Assembly: GCA_030446805.1 (NCBI GenBank) | Contig: JAUJMO010000005.1 | Coordinates: 89,059 to 152,279 of the forward strand | Length of the DNA stretch: 63,221 nucleotides | Reading direction: 5' to 3' | From: Caulobacteraceae bacterium | GTDB taxonomy: Bacteria > Pseudomonadota > Alphaproteobacteria > Caulobacterales > Caulobacteraceae | In this document: one piece after another, positions 10,082 to 23,030 of the stretch | How the letters are laid out: each line of letters starts with the position of its first letter | Position numbering within the stretch: position 1 is the first letter of the stretch | Made by a program: the position numbers and the translations under genes | Notes under the pieces: generated by a model | The model's input: only the letters and a program-made list of their open reading frames with translations | The model's database searches: none | Told to the model about the DNA's origin: nothing

Positions 10082-12559
10082 CTACCGCGGCGCGACCGCT
10101 CCCTCCAGCCCTCCGCCCCCTGCCATCGAGGCGCGCGGCGGAGCGTTCTTCACGTGCTGGTCGAGCCAGCGAACCGTCTCCCACAGGGTGTGCATGACCG
10201 ACTCCCGTGCGCGATAGCCGTGCGCCTCGAGCGGCAGGACGACGTAGCGGACCGTGGCCCCCTGCCCTTTCAGGGCGGCGTAGAAGCGCTCGCTCTGGAC
10301 CGGAAAGGTGCCGGAATTGTCGTCGGCCTCGCCGTGGATCAGCAGGATGGGTTCCTTGATCTTGGTCACATGGGTGAAGGGGCTCATCACCGTGTAGGTC
10401 TCCGGCGCCTCCCAATAGGTGCGCTGCTCGGCCTGGAAGCCGAAGGGCGTCAGGGTGCGGTTGTAGGCGCCCGAGCGGGCCACGCCGGTGCGGAACAGAT
10501 CGGTGTGGGCCAGGAGGTTGGCGGTCATGAAGGCCCCGTAGCTGTGGCCGCCGATCGCGATCTTGTCACGGTCGGCCACGCCCAGCCGGACCACCTCGTC
10601 CACCGCGGCCTGGGCGTTGGCGCGGAGCTGTTCCACATAGGTGTCGTTGGGCTCGGCCCCGTTGACGCCCACGATGGGCATGGTCGGATTGTCCAGCACT
10701 GCATAGCCCTGAGTCACCAGGAAGAGGTGGCTGGCCCCCGCGGGCCGCACGAAGCGGTTGGTGCGGTTGTTGACCTGGCCGGCCACGGCGGGGTCGGTGA
10801 ACTCGGCGGGATAGGCCCACATGACCAGCGGCAGGCGACCATCGCGGGCGGCGTCGTAGCCGGCGGGAAGGTACAGGGTGCCGTTCAGCTTCACTCCGTC
10901 AGGGCGGCTGTAGGTGATCAGGCGCTGGGTCACGCCCGCGAACTGCGGCGCGGGGTCCGGGAAGCGCGTCAACTGCAGCGGTTGGGCGTCGCCTGCGCGG
11001 TCGCGGAGGAAGTAGTTGCCCGGGTCCGTCCGGGTCTCGCGCAGGGTGAGCATCTGACGGCCGGCGTCGTCGACCAGGGCCACCACGGTCTCAAAGGCCG
11101 GCGCCTTGGCCTGCCACAGCCGTTCGAACTTGCCGTCCGCCAGGTTCATCCGAGCCAGGAAAGGGAAGTCGCCCTCCGCGCTGGAGCCTTGGGCGGTGGT
11201 GAACAGCCCCTGCCCGTCCGGCGTGAAGTGGATCACCGGGCGGCCCTGGGCGTTGGCGCGCAGGATGGGCGCGCCAGGGTCGTTGTAGCGGTCCTGATAG
11301 TTGCGCCTGAGCAGGACGCGGCCGGGCCCGCCGGGCTGCGACGGGTTCACCGCCGTACGGGTTTCGTTGCGGGTGTTGTAGGTCCCCGAATAGACAAGGG
11401 CGAAGTCGCCGCGCCCCCATTCGATGTTGTTGTAGCGCTCCGGAAGATCGACCAGAACCTGTGGCGCGGCGGTGAAGGGCGCGGCCTGGGTGAACAGCCG
11501 GTCGCGGACGGGCGCCGGCCGGCGGGGATCGCCGCCGTCCTGGGCCTCGGCCCAGACCAGGGTGGCGGGGGCGTCCGAGCGCCATTGAACGTCGCGCGGG
11601 CCAGGGGCCACGGCGTCGAACGGCGGGGGCACGTCGTCCCGAAGCGGCAGGTCGGCCACCCGGCGGATCACCCGCCCGTTCAGGTCGGTGACGGTGATCT
11701 CCGTCGGAAACAGTCGCGCGGGGACCACGTAGCTGAAAGGCCGCTTGGCCCGGGTCTGCAGCACAAAGCGGCCGTCGGGCGACACCGACGACCCCCAGAT
11801 CAGCCCCGGCTCGCCGATCCGGCGCGGCACGCGGTTGTCCAGGTGGACCACCGCCAACTGGCTGGTGAAGTAGCGCTCGAACAGGCGTTCGTCGCTCGGG
11901 CTGGCGAGGAGGTCCTGATAGGTGCGCACCGGCGCCGTCCGCCCGGCGTTCTCCTGGACCACCGGGCCGGCCGGCACGATCGGCGTTTCCGGCTGTGAGG
12001 GGACGGGCATGGCCAGGCGCACCAGCAGGCCGGAGCTGTCCGGCAGCCAGCTGACCGCACCGGGGAAGGTGGCGTTGACCGCGGGCGCGCGCAGCCGCCG
12101 CACGCGGCCGGTGTCGCGATCGGCGATCCACAGGTCCAGGTTCACCCCGGCGTCCACCAGAATGGCGAGGTGCTCGCCGTTCGGCGACCACACCGGATTG
12201 GTGAAGCGCGCGTCCTTGGGCAGGGTGACGGTGCGCACCGGACCTCCGTCCACGCCCTGGAAAGCCAGGGACGTCAGCCACTGCACCCGGCTGTTCGCCG
12301 GACCCTTGTTGCGCGGATTGATGCGGTGACCGGCCAGCCGGAGGCTCGGCTGGGCCAGCTCCGCGATCGGAGGCAGGTTGGACCGACCCAGCAGGGCCAT
12401 GCTGTCGTCATCCGGACTGACGGCGACCAGCGGCTGCGGCGGCGTGTCGAGGATGCGCCCGATCGGATCCGGCGGGACCTGATAGCGCGGCGCCTCCTGG
12501 GCCGCGACGCCTCCGGCCAGGGCGAGGAGGGTCGCAAGGCCGATAAGAACGCGCTTCAT
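10082..12559 (-). CDS. S9 family peptidase, glutamyl-endopeptidase-like
   Basis: An 825-residue exported serine peptidase. A Sec signal (residues 1-20, ending GGVAAQ) is followed by a long beta-propeller region beginning with PPDPIGRILDTPPQP and VSPDDDSM, which is characteristic of the large prolyl oligopeptidase-like proteins known from Xanthomonads and Caulobacterales. The hydrolase domain has nucleophile Ser673 in GGHSYGAFMT, an Asp in HGEADDNSG and a His in EAHGYR. This catalytic block resembles the S9D (glutamyl endopeptidase, plant-like) group. It is a separate paralogue of the S9 gene at 2445. The periplasmic location is from the signal; the substrate preference is inferred. Confidence 0.9.
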   Translation of the reverse strand: MKRVLIGLATLLALAGGVAAQEAPRYQVPPDPIGRILDTPPQPLVAVSPDDDSMALLGRSNLPPIAELAQPSLRLAGHRINPRNKGPANSRVQWLTSLAFQGVDGGPVRTVTLPKDARFTNPVWSPNGEHLAILVDAGVNLDLWIADRDTGRVRRLRAPAVNATFPGAVSWLPDSSGLLVRLAMPVPSQPETPIVPAGPVVQENAGRTAPVRTYQDLLASPSDERLFERYFTSQLAVVHLDNRVPRRIGEPGLIWGSSVSPDGRFVLQTRAKRPFSYVVPARLFPTEITVTDLNGRVIRRVADLPLRDDVPPPFDAVAPGPRDVQWRSDAPATLVWAEAQDGGDPRRPAPVRDRLFTQAAPFTAAPQVLVDLPERYNNIEWGRGDFALVYSGTYNTRNETRTAVNPSQPGGPGRVLLRRNYQDRYNDPGAPILRANAQGRPVIHFTPDGQGLFTTAQGSSAEGDFPFLARMNLADGKFERLWQAKAPAFETVVALVDDAGRQMLTLRETRTDPGNYFLRDRAGDAQPLQLTRFPDPAPQFAGVTQRLITYSRPDGVKLNGTLYLPAGYDAARDGRLPLVMWAYPAEFTDPAVAGQVNNRTNRFVRPAGASHLFLVTQGYAVLDNPTMPIVGVNGAEPNDTYVEQLRANAQAAVDEVVRLGVADRDKIAIGGHSYGAFMTANLLAHTDLFRTGVARSGAYNRTLTPFGFQAEQRTYWEAPETYTVMSPFTHVTKIKEPILLIHGEADDNSGTFPVQSERFYAALKGQGATVRYVVLPLEAHGYRARESVMHTLWETVRWLDQHVKNAPPRASMAGGGGLEGAVAPR

Positions 12560-12842
12560 TGGAGAGCCCCCGGGTGGTTCCGCTTCCTTGGTAGGGTCGG
12601 AAGCGGGGGCGGGGCAAGCGGGATCCAGGGAGAAAGCGAGTGTTGAGCGGGAGCACGGCGCTCATGCCGCAAACCCGTCGCGCAGCCGCCCTCGTCCTTC
12701 GACAGGCTCGGGATGAGGGCTGCGGAGAGCTGGTCAAGTCGCAAGCGCGATGACACCCCGCCCCTCGTGCTGAGCTTGTCGAAGCACGCCGCCGCTGACG
12801 GAAGCTCGCAGGTCAAACGACGCATTCTGCTAGACCCTGCCC
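12560..12842. repeat. Intergenic region with an inverted pair of REP-like palindromic repeats
   Basis: The 283 bases between the divergent S9 gene and recF contain two related short repeats in opposite orientation: 12690-12719 (core CCTTCGACAGGCTCGGGATG) and 12761-12787 (core TGCTGAGCTTGTCGAAGCAC). Repeats with the core CTTCGACA(A/G)GCTC are common REP-type elements in sphingomonads and caulobacters. The pair could fold into a long imperfect hairpin. The promoter for recF-gyrB should also lie here, but no convincing sigma70 hexamers were found. No gene is seen. Confidence 0.6.
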
Positions 12843-16444
<3,602 letters not shown>

Positions 16445-16478
16445 GCTCGGCGGGGCTGAGCTCAGTCCAAAGATAAGT

Positions 16479-16518
16479 GAGTGGCGTCCACGCCAAACGA
16501 GTTTCGTCCACTCCAAAT
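16479..16518. repeat. Two tandem 20-bp imperfect direct repeats ahead of the DUF6978/DUF1828-like cassette
   Basis: Copies lie at 16479-16498 and 16499-16518 with the shared pattern GAGT..CGTCCAC.CCAAA, head to tail with no spacer. They sit between gyrB and the 168-residue gene, 133 bases before its start. Tandem sites of this size are typical of regulator binding, so they may be an operator for the cassette. This is inferred from position only. Confidence 0.5.
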
Positions 16519-16650
16519 GGAACTGGGACAGCCTGGCCTGAGCTAGGCAACCACTCGGCCGTGGCCGCAGTACCTGAGGGGCAGTGCGTCCAGTCGAGCG
16601 AGTCCTGGATCCGCCTTCGCTCTCCAGTCGAGCCGTGTAAGCTGGGCCCT

Positions 16651-17157
16651 ATGGCTTGCGACGCTGAGATAGCCGAAATCGACGCCTTCCTTGCGGAAGA
16701 GAAGCATCTCGACGGCCCGCCGCCGCTCTGGACCCAGAGCTATGGCCGCGATTGGACTCTACGCTGGGGGCTAGTTGACCCCGCCGGGGTTCAGCGTGGG
16801 GAGCTTGCTTTCACGATCGATGCCCGGCTCGAGAAACCCAGCGTCGTCCTGCTCACCCAACGCCGCCTGATTCATCGATTAGACTTGGTGCCAGACGTTG
16901 AGTGCAAAGATAACCCCTATGGCGCTCTAGTCATGGGGCTGCCTCCGCAGGTGTGCGGCTCGCACGAGCATCCTTGGGACGTGAACCGGGAATGGGTCCG
17001 CGTGAACGGCTTTGGCGAGTTGCCCTTCCGCCGCCCAACATCGAGGGCATTGAGGAGCATCGATCAGATGCTCGCGACCGTATGTGACGCTGCGAACGTT
17101 CAGTTAACGACGGGGCAACGAGACTTGAGGCTGCCCGATCAGGGCGAGCTGTTCTAG
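16651..17157 (+). CDS. Hypothetical protein, DUF6978-like; first gene of a two-gene cassette
   Basis: A 168-residue protein from the ATG at 16651; the frame remains open upstream to 16477, but that part is arginine/serine-poor noise over the repeats. Residues 45-130 show the pattern RRLIHRLDL...DNPYGAL...VCGSHEHPW...REWVRV, which resembles the small family called DUF6978 (conserved LxRLD, a NP pair and a GxHxH motif). It ends eight bases before the next gene, so the pair is an operon. Base composition is visibly lower in GC than gyrB and codon use is less biased, suggesting transfer. No biochemical function is known to me; the family name is from recall of the motif pattern. Confidence 0.6.
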   Translation: MACDAEIAEIDAFLAEEKHLDGPPPLWTQSYGRDWTLRWGLVDPAGVQRGELAFTIDARLEKPSVVLLTQRRLIHRLDLVPDVECKDNPYGALVMGLPPQVCGSHEHPWDVNREWVRVNGFGELPFRRPTSRALRSIDQMLATVCDAANVQLTTGQRDLRLPDQGELF

Positions 17158-17165
17158 GTGAGGCG

Positions 17166-17900
17166 ATGAACTGTGAGGAGCTGATCGCCGTGCTGAATGA
17201 GGGAGGCCGATGCCAGGCCACCCCGGACGGCCTGCGCCTGCTCACCGACTGTCTTTATCCCTCGTTTGAACGGGTAGCAGTATACGTCTCCGGCTTCGGT
17301 GACGGGTACCGCGTCTCCGACGCAGGCGGGGCGTGCACGGTCGCGTTTCGGCACGGCCGGGACGAAAGCGCGATGCAGGGTGCACTTAAGAACGCCTGCC
17401 TCCGGCACTCTCTAGCGATGAAGAACGGGATGCTCCTCGCGGAGGTGCCTAGCGTTGATTGGCTGCGCTCCGCCGTTTTGGCGGTCGCGAACGGCTCTGC
17501 GATGGCCGCCAGCGCCGCTGTGGAGCACATGGCCGTTGCGCAGGAAAATGCGCTTAGGTCACGGATGCTGAAGGAGCTTGAGCAGATCGCTCCGCCCGGC
17601 GCTCTGGCCGATGGCTATGAGTACCGGGGAAGCAGCGGCAAGATATGGCCCGTTGATTTCGCGATCCTGAAGCGAGAGCGTCCGATCCTGATTAAATCGA
17701 TCACTCCGAACCATGTCTCGATCAGTACCAACTACACTGCATTCAGCGACATCGGAGCCGACGACAACGTTCCGCGGCTTTCTGTGCACGATAAGCCTCT
17801 GAGAACGGAAGACGCGGCCTTGATCCGGCAAGTCGCCGACCTGCTACCATTGACTGCGCTGCGCGAAGGCGCGCGGCGCGCTATGGCTCGGGCGACTTAG
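17166..17900 (+). CDS. Hypothetical protein, DUF1828-like; second gene of a two-gene cassette
   Basis: A 244-residue protein. The N-terminal 85 residues contain VYVSGFGDGYRVSDAGGACTV, the core pattern of DUF1828 (a D/G-rich strand-turn with SD.G). The C-terminal half has KIWPVDFAILKRERPILIKSITP, a beta-strand-rich block resembling a nuclease-like or DUF1829-type C-domain with Asp and Lys spaced as in PD-(D/E)xK folds, but this is weak. It is co-directional with the DUF6978-like gene eight bases upstream. DUF1828/1829 proteins are often found beside such small partners in variable regions of genomes, so a defence or toxin-like role is possible but unproven. GC is lower than flanking housekeeping genes. 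Confidence 0.6.
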   Translation: MNCEELIAVLNEGGRCQATPDGLRLLTDCLYPSFERVAVYVSGFGDGYRVSDAGGACTVAFRHGRDESAMQGALKNACLRHSLAMKNGMLLAEVPSVDWLRSAVLAVANGSAMAASAAVEHMAVAQENALRSRMLKELEQIAPPGALADGYEYRGSSGKIWPVDFAILKRERPILIKSITPNHVSISTNYTAFSDIGADDNVPRLSVHDKPLRTEDAALIRQVADLLPLTALREGARRAMARAT

Positions 17901-18052
17901 GCGGCTTTCCGCGACCACCTTTCCCACAGCTGGTTCAAGCGCGTCCCTGCCTGCTATGAGCTGAGTCCGTCAGCCGCTTCGATTTCCCGCGCGGCTTCAG
18001 GAACCGCCTCCATTGCTCCGAGTCCTCCAGCTTGTGGGGCTGTTCCTCGCCC

Positions 18053-18204
18053 AAGCGGCTGCCGAACCGGCAGGACTGGCTGGGCGGGACGGCGCGGGAC
18101 GTCGTATGCCCGCAGGAGCTCAAGGCGAGGACGGGCGGTTTCCGGCGGCGCTGGAGCGGGCCGGCTACGGCGCGGTTTGGCGAGGCCAGAGATCCTGCAA
18201 CGGG
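18053..18204 (+). pseudogene. Decayed partial copy of the xth 5' region
   Basis: These 152 bases are closely similar to 19465-19620 inside the intact exonuclease III gene: shared runs include AAGCGGCTGCCGAACC, GACTGGCTGGGCG, GAGGACGGGCGGTTTCCGG and TGGAGCGGGCCGG. The net four-base shortening shifts the frame, and both ends are missing. It lies on the other side of the broken histidine kinase from the intact xth, in the same orientation, so the kinase remnant is bracketed by two xth-derived segments. It cannot encode a working nuclease. Confidence 0.85.
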
Positions 18205-18234
18205 AACTACTCCCATGGCCGGGCCTGACCCGGG

Positions 18235-19300
18235 TCAAGCGGCGGCATTAGCCTCTTTCGACAGCCGGGCGGACCAAGCCGCCAGTGAAGCCTGGCCCTG
18301 CGTCAGGCCGCGGCGGAGTTCGGCCAGGGCTTCCGAGAAGTCCCCGCCGGCCTCGCAGGCGTCCTCCAATCGCCGCGCCGCCGCGCCCAGCCGGGGCAGC
18401 CCCATCAGTCCGGCCGAGCCCGCCACCTTGTGCGCGTCCGACTGCAATGCTTCGCGCGTCTCCTCGCCGAATCGCTGCTCCAGCTGCTTCTGGAACTGCC
18501 CGATGAACCGCAAGGAGGCCTCGACGCCCATGGACGTCTGGAAGGCGGCCTGCGCCTGGGCCTCCTCATCGTCCGAATCGTTCCCGTCCGGCTCCGGCTC
18601 GCCGTCTAGCGCCTCCGCCGAAGCCGCCGGGTCGAAGACCTGCAGCAGCATGCGCTCCAGCTCCTCCGGCGACAGCGGCTTCAGCAGGTGCGCGTTCATG
18701 CCGGCGGAGATGTAAGCCGAAACTTGCTCCGCCCGTCCCGATCTCGTAACGCCAGCGGCCCACGCCAGACATCGTCTCCGCCATCGCCAGCAAGTGCTGC
18801 TGTTCGAGGACCTGACGGTCTTGCTGCACCCGCTCGATCTGCCGCACGACCATGCGCGCCAAGGTCCGCAGCCGGCTGAGCTCCTTTTCGGTCGGCTTCG
18901 GGCGAGGCGCCGTATCCATCACGCACAAGGCGCCAAGGTTATGGCCTCGGCTATCCGTCAGCAGCGCTCCGACATAGAAGCGCAGTTGCATCGGGCCGGT
19001 GACAGCCGGGTACTCTGCGAATTGCGGGTGCGTTGTTGCGTCCTCAACCACCAGGACGTCGTGGCCGGGCAGCTCGATCGCGCGTGCGCAGAACGCCTCG
19101 TTCCTTGGCATGCTGCACGGGCCTTCCATGCCCAGGCGCGACTTGGTCCACTGCCGGCCGGCGTCGATCAGGGTGATGGCCGCCAACGACGCGCCGAACA
19201 GCTCCGCCGCCAGCGTCGTGATCTCGTCGAAGGCCGGATCCGGCAGGCTGTCGAGGATCCTGTACGAGTTCAACGCCGCGAGGCGCTCGTGTTCCAACAT
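18235..19300 (-). pseudogene. GAF-PAS-hybrid histidine kinase broken by an internal out-of-frame deletion (GAF ... REC end-Hpt)
   Basis: The 5' part (from the ATG at 19300) encodes a GAF domain: LAALNSYRILDSLPDPAFDEIT, GLQ-like IDAGRQWTKSRLGM and GALCVMDTAPRP, then a helix and the opening of a PAS domain (MAETMSGVGRWRYEIG). At about 18735 the frame is lost. In another frame the 3' part runs VSAYISAGMNAHLLKPLS, the end of a receiver domain (the KP motif), then an Hpt domain with DAHKVAGSAGLMGL carrying the phosphorylatable His. The kinase core (HisKA, HATPase) and most of PAS and REC are gone. The Hpt portion could be translated from the ATG at 18699 as a 154-residue protein. Hybrid kinases of this order normally exceed 800 residues. 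It is flanked by xth-derived DNA on both sides. Confidence 0.85.
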
Positions 19301-19428
19301 CTCGCCACCCCGAATCTCCGGCGGAAGTCTCGGTTCAAGGCGCGGATTTTTGGTTCGCAGCCCTATGACGCCGCGCGCGGGTGGAGTTGGGCCTGGTGTT
19401 CGCAGACAACCGGAGCAGGGGACAGACC

Positions 19429-20211
19429 GTGCGGGTGGCCACCTTCAACATCAACGACGTAAACAAGCGGCTGCCGAACCTGCTCGACTGGCTGGGCGAG
19501 ACCGCGCCGGACGTCGTCTGCCTGCAGGAGCTGAAGGCCGAGGACGGGCGGTTTCCGGCGGCGGCGCTGGAGCGGGCCGGTTACCGTGCAGTCTGGCGCG
19601 GGCAGCGGTCCTGGAACGGGGTGGCCATCCTGGCCCGCGGGGCCGAGCCGGTGCTCACGCGCTCCAGCTTGCCGGGCGATCCGGAGGACGGGCAAAGCCG
19701 CTACATCGAGGCCGCGGTCCGTGGCGTGCTGATCGGCTGCCTTTACGCGCCCAATGGCAATCCGCAGCCCGGACCCAAGTTTGATTACAAGCTGGCCTGG
19801 CTGGATCGCCTGACGGCCCATGCGGCCCGGCTGCGGGCGACAGGCCTGCCGGTGGTGCTGGCGGGCGACTACAATGTCGTGCCGACCGACCGCGACATCT
19901 ACCCGTCCAAGTCCTTCGCCAGGTCCTGGGCCAAGAACGCTCTGCTGCAGCCCGAACCCCGCGCGCGCTACCAAGCGCTGCTGGAGGCCGGCTGGACGGA
20001 CGCCCTGCCGGCCGCTTGTCCCGACGGGCCGCCCTACACCTTCTGGGCCTATCTCCGCGACAGCTGGGCGCGGGACGCGGGCCTGCGCATCGACCACCTC
20101 CTGCTCAGCCCTGATCTCGCCCACCGGCTGGCGGGCGCGGGGGTGGACCGCGGGGTGCGGGGGCGGGAGAACGCCAGCGATCACGCGCCCGCCTGGGTCG
20201 AGCTCCGATAG
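19429..20211 (+). CDS. xth: Exodeoxyribonuclease III
   Basis: A 260-residue Mg-dependent AP endonuclease/3'-exonuclease of the EEP fold. Motifs are RVATFNINDVNKRLP, VVCLQELKAED (catalytic Glu), GDYNVVPTDRDIY (Asp/Asn) and RENASDHAPAWVEL (Asp-His). The GTG at 19429 is chosen because it begins VRVATFNIN, the position of the usual MRIATFN start, and it has GGAGCAGGGG about ten bases ahead. Upstream in-frame codons add 16 residues with no family similarity. Repairs abasic sites in the cytoplasm. A damaged partial copy lies at 18053-18204. Confidence 0.95.
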   Translation: MRVATFNINDVNKRLPNLLDWLGETAPDVVCLQELKAEDGRFPAAALERAGYRAVWRGQRSWNGVAILARGAEPVLTRSSLPGDPEDGQSRYIEAAVRGVLIGCLYAPNGNPQPGPKFDYKLAWLDRLTAHAARLRATGLPVVLAGDYNVVPTDRDIYPSKSFARSWAKNALLQPEPRARYQALLEAGWTDALPAACPDGPPYTFWAYLRDSWARDAGLRIDHLLLSPDLAHRLAGAGVDRGVRGRENASDHAPAWVELR

Positions 20212-20269
20212 CGCGGTCGGGAACGTCCGGGCTCCGGGGTGGTTACCCCCGCCAGCAGGAGCTCCGTCC

Positions 20270-20692
20270 ATGAAAGTTCGCGACGTGATGACGGCCGGCG
20301 TGGTGACCGCCCGGCCCGAGGACACCATCCAGGCGGTGGCCCGCCGCATGTCGGAGGTGGACACCGGGGTGATCCCGATCGCGGAAGGGGACCGGGTCGT
20401 GGGCCTGATCACCGACCGCGACATCGTCCTGCGCATCGTGGCCGAGAGCGGCGACGTGACCGCGCCCGTGTCCTCCGTCATGACCACGGGCGTGGAGACG
20501 GTGCAGGCCGACGACAGCCTCAAGTCCGCCGCGAAGAAGATGTCCCAGATGCAGATCCGCCGCCTGGTCGTGCTGGGCGATGATGGCCGGCTTGCGGGCA
20601 TCCTGTCCCTGGGCGACGTGGCCCTGGAGGATGGCGATCGCGCGGAAGACATCCTTCAGGACGTCTCCGACCCCGGCGACCGCCCCGCCTGA
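20270..20692 (+). CDS. CBS domain-containing protein
   Basis: A 140-residue protein made almost entirely of a CBS pair: MKVRDVMTAGVVTARPEDTI, then GVIPIAEGDRVVGLITDRDIV for the first unit and VSSVMTTGVETVQADDSL with RRLVVLGDDGRLAGILSLGDV for the second. CBS pairs bind adenosyl ligands and here probably sense energy status; stand-alone versions like this are common in alphaproteobacteria. The start ATG opens the first CBS unit. It follows xth by 58 bases on the same strand. Partner unknown. Confidence 0.92.
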   Translation: MKVRDVMTAGVVTARPEDTIQAVARRMSEVDTGVIPIAEGDRVVGLITDRDIVLRIVAESGDVTAPVSSVMTTGVETVQADDSLKSAAKKMSQMQIRRLVVLGDDGRLAGILSLGDVALEDGDRAEDILQDVSDPGDRPA

Positions 20693-20835
20693 GCGCCGGA
20701 CCGACGCCCCGGCCGCCACCGGGCCGATGCACGGCTGCATCGGCGAGCGGCTTAACGTCGCCCGCCAAGGGGTGCGGGATTGATCCGAAAGCTCAACCGT
20801 GGTCCTGAACGGGCAGGGGCGTTCGGAGTTCGGGT

Positions 20836-21255
<420 letters not shown>

Positions 21256-21869
21256 GATCCCGGCCGCAGAGCTTCCTCCTTCAACCCTGAGGCCCAGCCC
21301 GGAGTCCGACCGCCCCCTCCCGCTCTCCCGGCGAAGGCCGGGGTCGAGACTCCGGGAAGGGGGAGAGGTTGCCCGCTCTGGCGGCGACGGCTCATCCGGC
21401 GGGTGTTTCGGCACGCTCCCGTTCCCTTTTGCTGCGCCATGGACCCCGGCTTTCGCCGGGGAGAGCGGGGGTCAGCTCAGCTCATCAGAGAAAGGGGCGT
21501 CCACTTCGGACGTCGCGCCCCGAGGCGAGCAACCGGTCTGTCAGCTGGACGCAGATTGTCGGCGAGCATGACAGGCCGGCGTTTTGAATAAGGCGTCAGG
21601 GTTTGCAGATTGCAGACTTTTTCACGATGCGGAGGGCTACGGACCGTTACAGACGGTTACGGAGAGTCTACAAACTGTGCACCGGCTGCACACGAATCCC
21701 GCGCACAAAGGGGGCTCGGCGGTAGCCCCCAGTGCACCCGTAGCGGTTGCTACGGTGCGCCAGCGTAAGAGCCCGGGTTTCCCAATGGGCAATGAAGCGG
21801 GGTCGAGTTGGCGCTCGACCCCGAATCATACCGCCGCAAACGCATGGACATCGTGGTGAGCGTTCGCCC
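21256..21869. other. Gene-free region with REP-like palindromes and stem-loops
   Basis: About 610 bases without a credible gene. It contains an inverted pair of REP-type repeats at 21323-21345 and 21442-21465 (core GACCCCGGC(C/T)TTCGCCGG, each itself palindromic), a 7-bp stem hairpin at 21710-21730 and a perfect 9-bp stem hairpin at 21799-21822 (GGGGTCGAG...CTCGACCCC). From about 21590 the DNA is less GC-rich and includes the short palindrome GTGCACCGGCTGCAC. It abuts the left end of the IS630 element. Confidence 0.6.
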
Positions 21870-22889
21870 TAGAGCGGTTTTCACGCGGGTGGAATCGCGC
21901 GGGATTCCCAAGGGCGGTTTGATCTGATTCAGGGTCGGGGCTGGCGAGGGAGGCCGGCCCGCATGCCCAAGCCGCTGTCGTTCGACCTTCGCTCGCGTGT
22001 TCTGGCCGCCGTGGATGGAGGGCTGTCGTGCCGTCAGGCGGCGGAGCGCTTCGGGGTTAGCCCGTCGAGTGCGATCCGCTGGGTGGCCCTGCGTCGGTCG
22101 GGCGGCGACGCCCGGCCCCGGCCGCAGGGCGGGGACCGGCTCTCACACAAGACCGAGGCCCACGCGGCGTTGATCCATGCGGCGCTGGCGGAGGTTCCCG
22201 ACGCCACCCTCTCGGAGTTGAAGGAGAAGCTCGCCGGCCAGGGCGCTCCCGTCAGCATCGCCGCGCTCTGGCGCTTCTTCCGCCGCCACAAGATCACGCG
22301 CAAAAAGACCGCGCACGCTCAAGAGCAGGACCGTCCCGACATCCTGAAGCGGCGCCAGGACTGGTTCGAGGGCCAGCTCGACCTCGACCCTGAGCGCCTG
22401 GTGTTCATCGACGAGACCTGGGCGTCAACCAACATGACCCGCACCCACGGGCGGGCGCCGCAAGGCAAGCGGCTGCGGGCCGGGCGCTGCACGGCCATTG
22501 GAAGACCACCACCTTCGTGGCGGGCATCCGCACCTGCGGCCTGGTCGCCCCCTTCGTGCTCGACGGCCCGATCAACCGCGACGCCTTCGAGGTCTACCTC
22601 AAGAAGGTGCTCGTGCCCGAACCTGTCCAGCCACAAAGGGCCGAGAGTGCGCGAGATGATCCACGCTTCCGGCGCTCAACTGCTCTACCTCCCGCCCTAC
22701 AGCCCCGACTTCAACCCCATCGAGAAGGCCTTCTCCAAGCTCAAGGCGCTGCTGCGCAAGGCCGCCGAGCGAACCGTCGAGGGCCTCTGGACCGCCATCG
22801 GCCGCTTCCTCGACGCCTTCACCCCCACCGAATGCGCCAACTACTTCACCGCTTGCGGATACGGCCCTACGTGATCGAAAACCGCTCTA
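21870..22889. mobile_element. IS630-family insertion sequence, degenerate
   Basis: The element runs between inverted ends GAGCGGTTTTC (21872-21882) and GAAAACCGCTC (22877-22887), each flanked by TA (21870-21871 and 22888-22889), the target dinucleotide that IS630/Tc1-mariner elements duplicate. The only gene inside is a damaged transposase. Length without the TA pair is 1,016 bp. Confidence 0.88.
21963..22874 (+). pseudogene. IS630-family transposase with out-of-frame middle and lost catalytic Asp
   Basis: The N-terminal HTH (SCRQAAERFGVSPSSAIRW) and the first catalytic Asp (Asp150 in LVFIDETWAS) are intact, as is the C-terminal YSPDFNPIEKAFSKLK block with the final acidic residue. Between about 22490 and 22620 the correct protein lies in a different frame (KTTTFVAGIRTCGLVAPFV...KVLVPE), and a deletion near 22620 joins VPE directly to NLSSHKG, removing the strand and the second catalytic Asp that normally precede it. 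The deletion returns the frame, so the reading frame stays open but the product should be dead. Confidence 0.85.
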
Positions 22890-23030
22890 GGAGTCCAGAC
22901 TCCTCCCCCGCTCCTAAACCGGTGGATGAGCCTTGTGGGTGTCGCTAGGCTCCCCCGCACGACGCCCGCCGAGCTGGTTGAGAAGCTGCAGCGAGAACGA
23001 GGTGACCACACTAAGAAGAGGCTAGCCCAG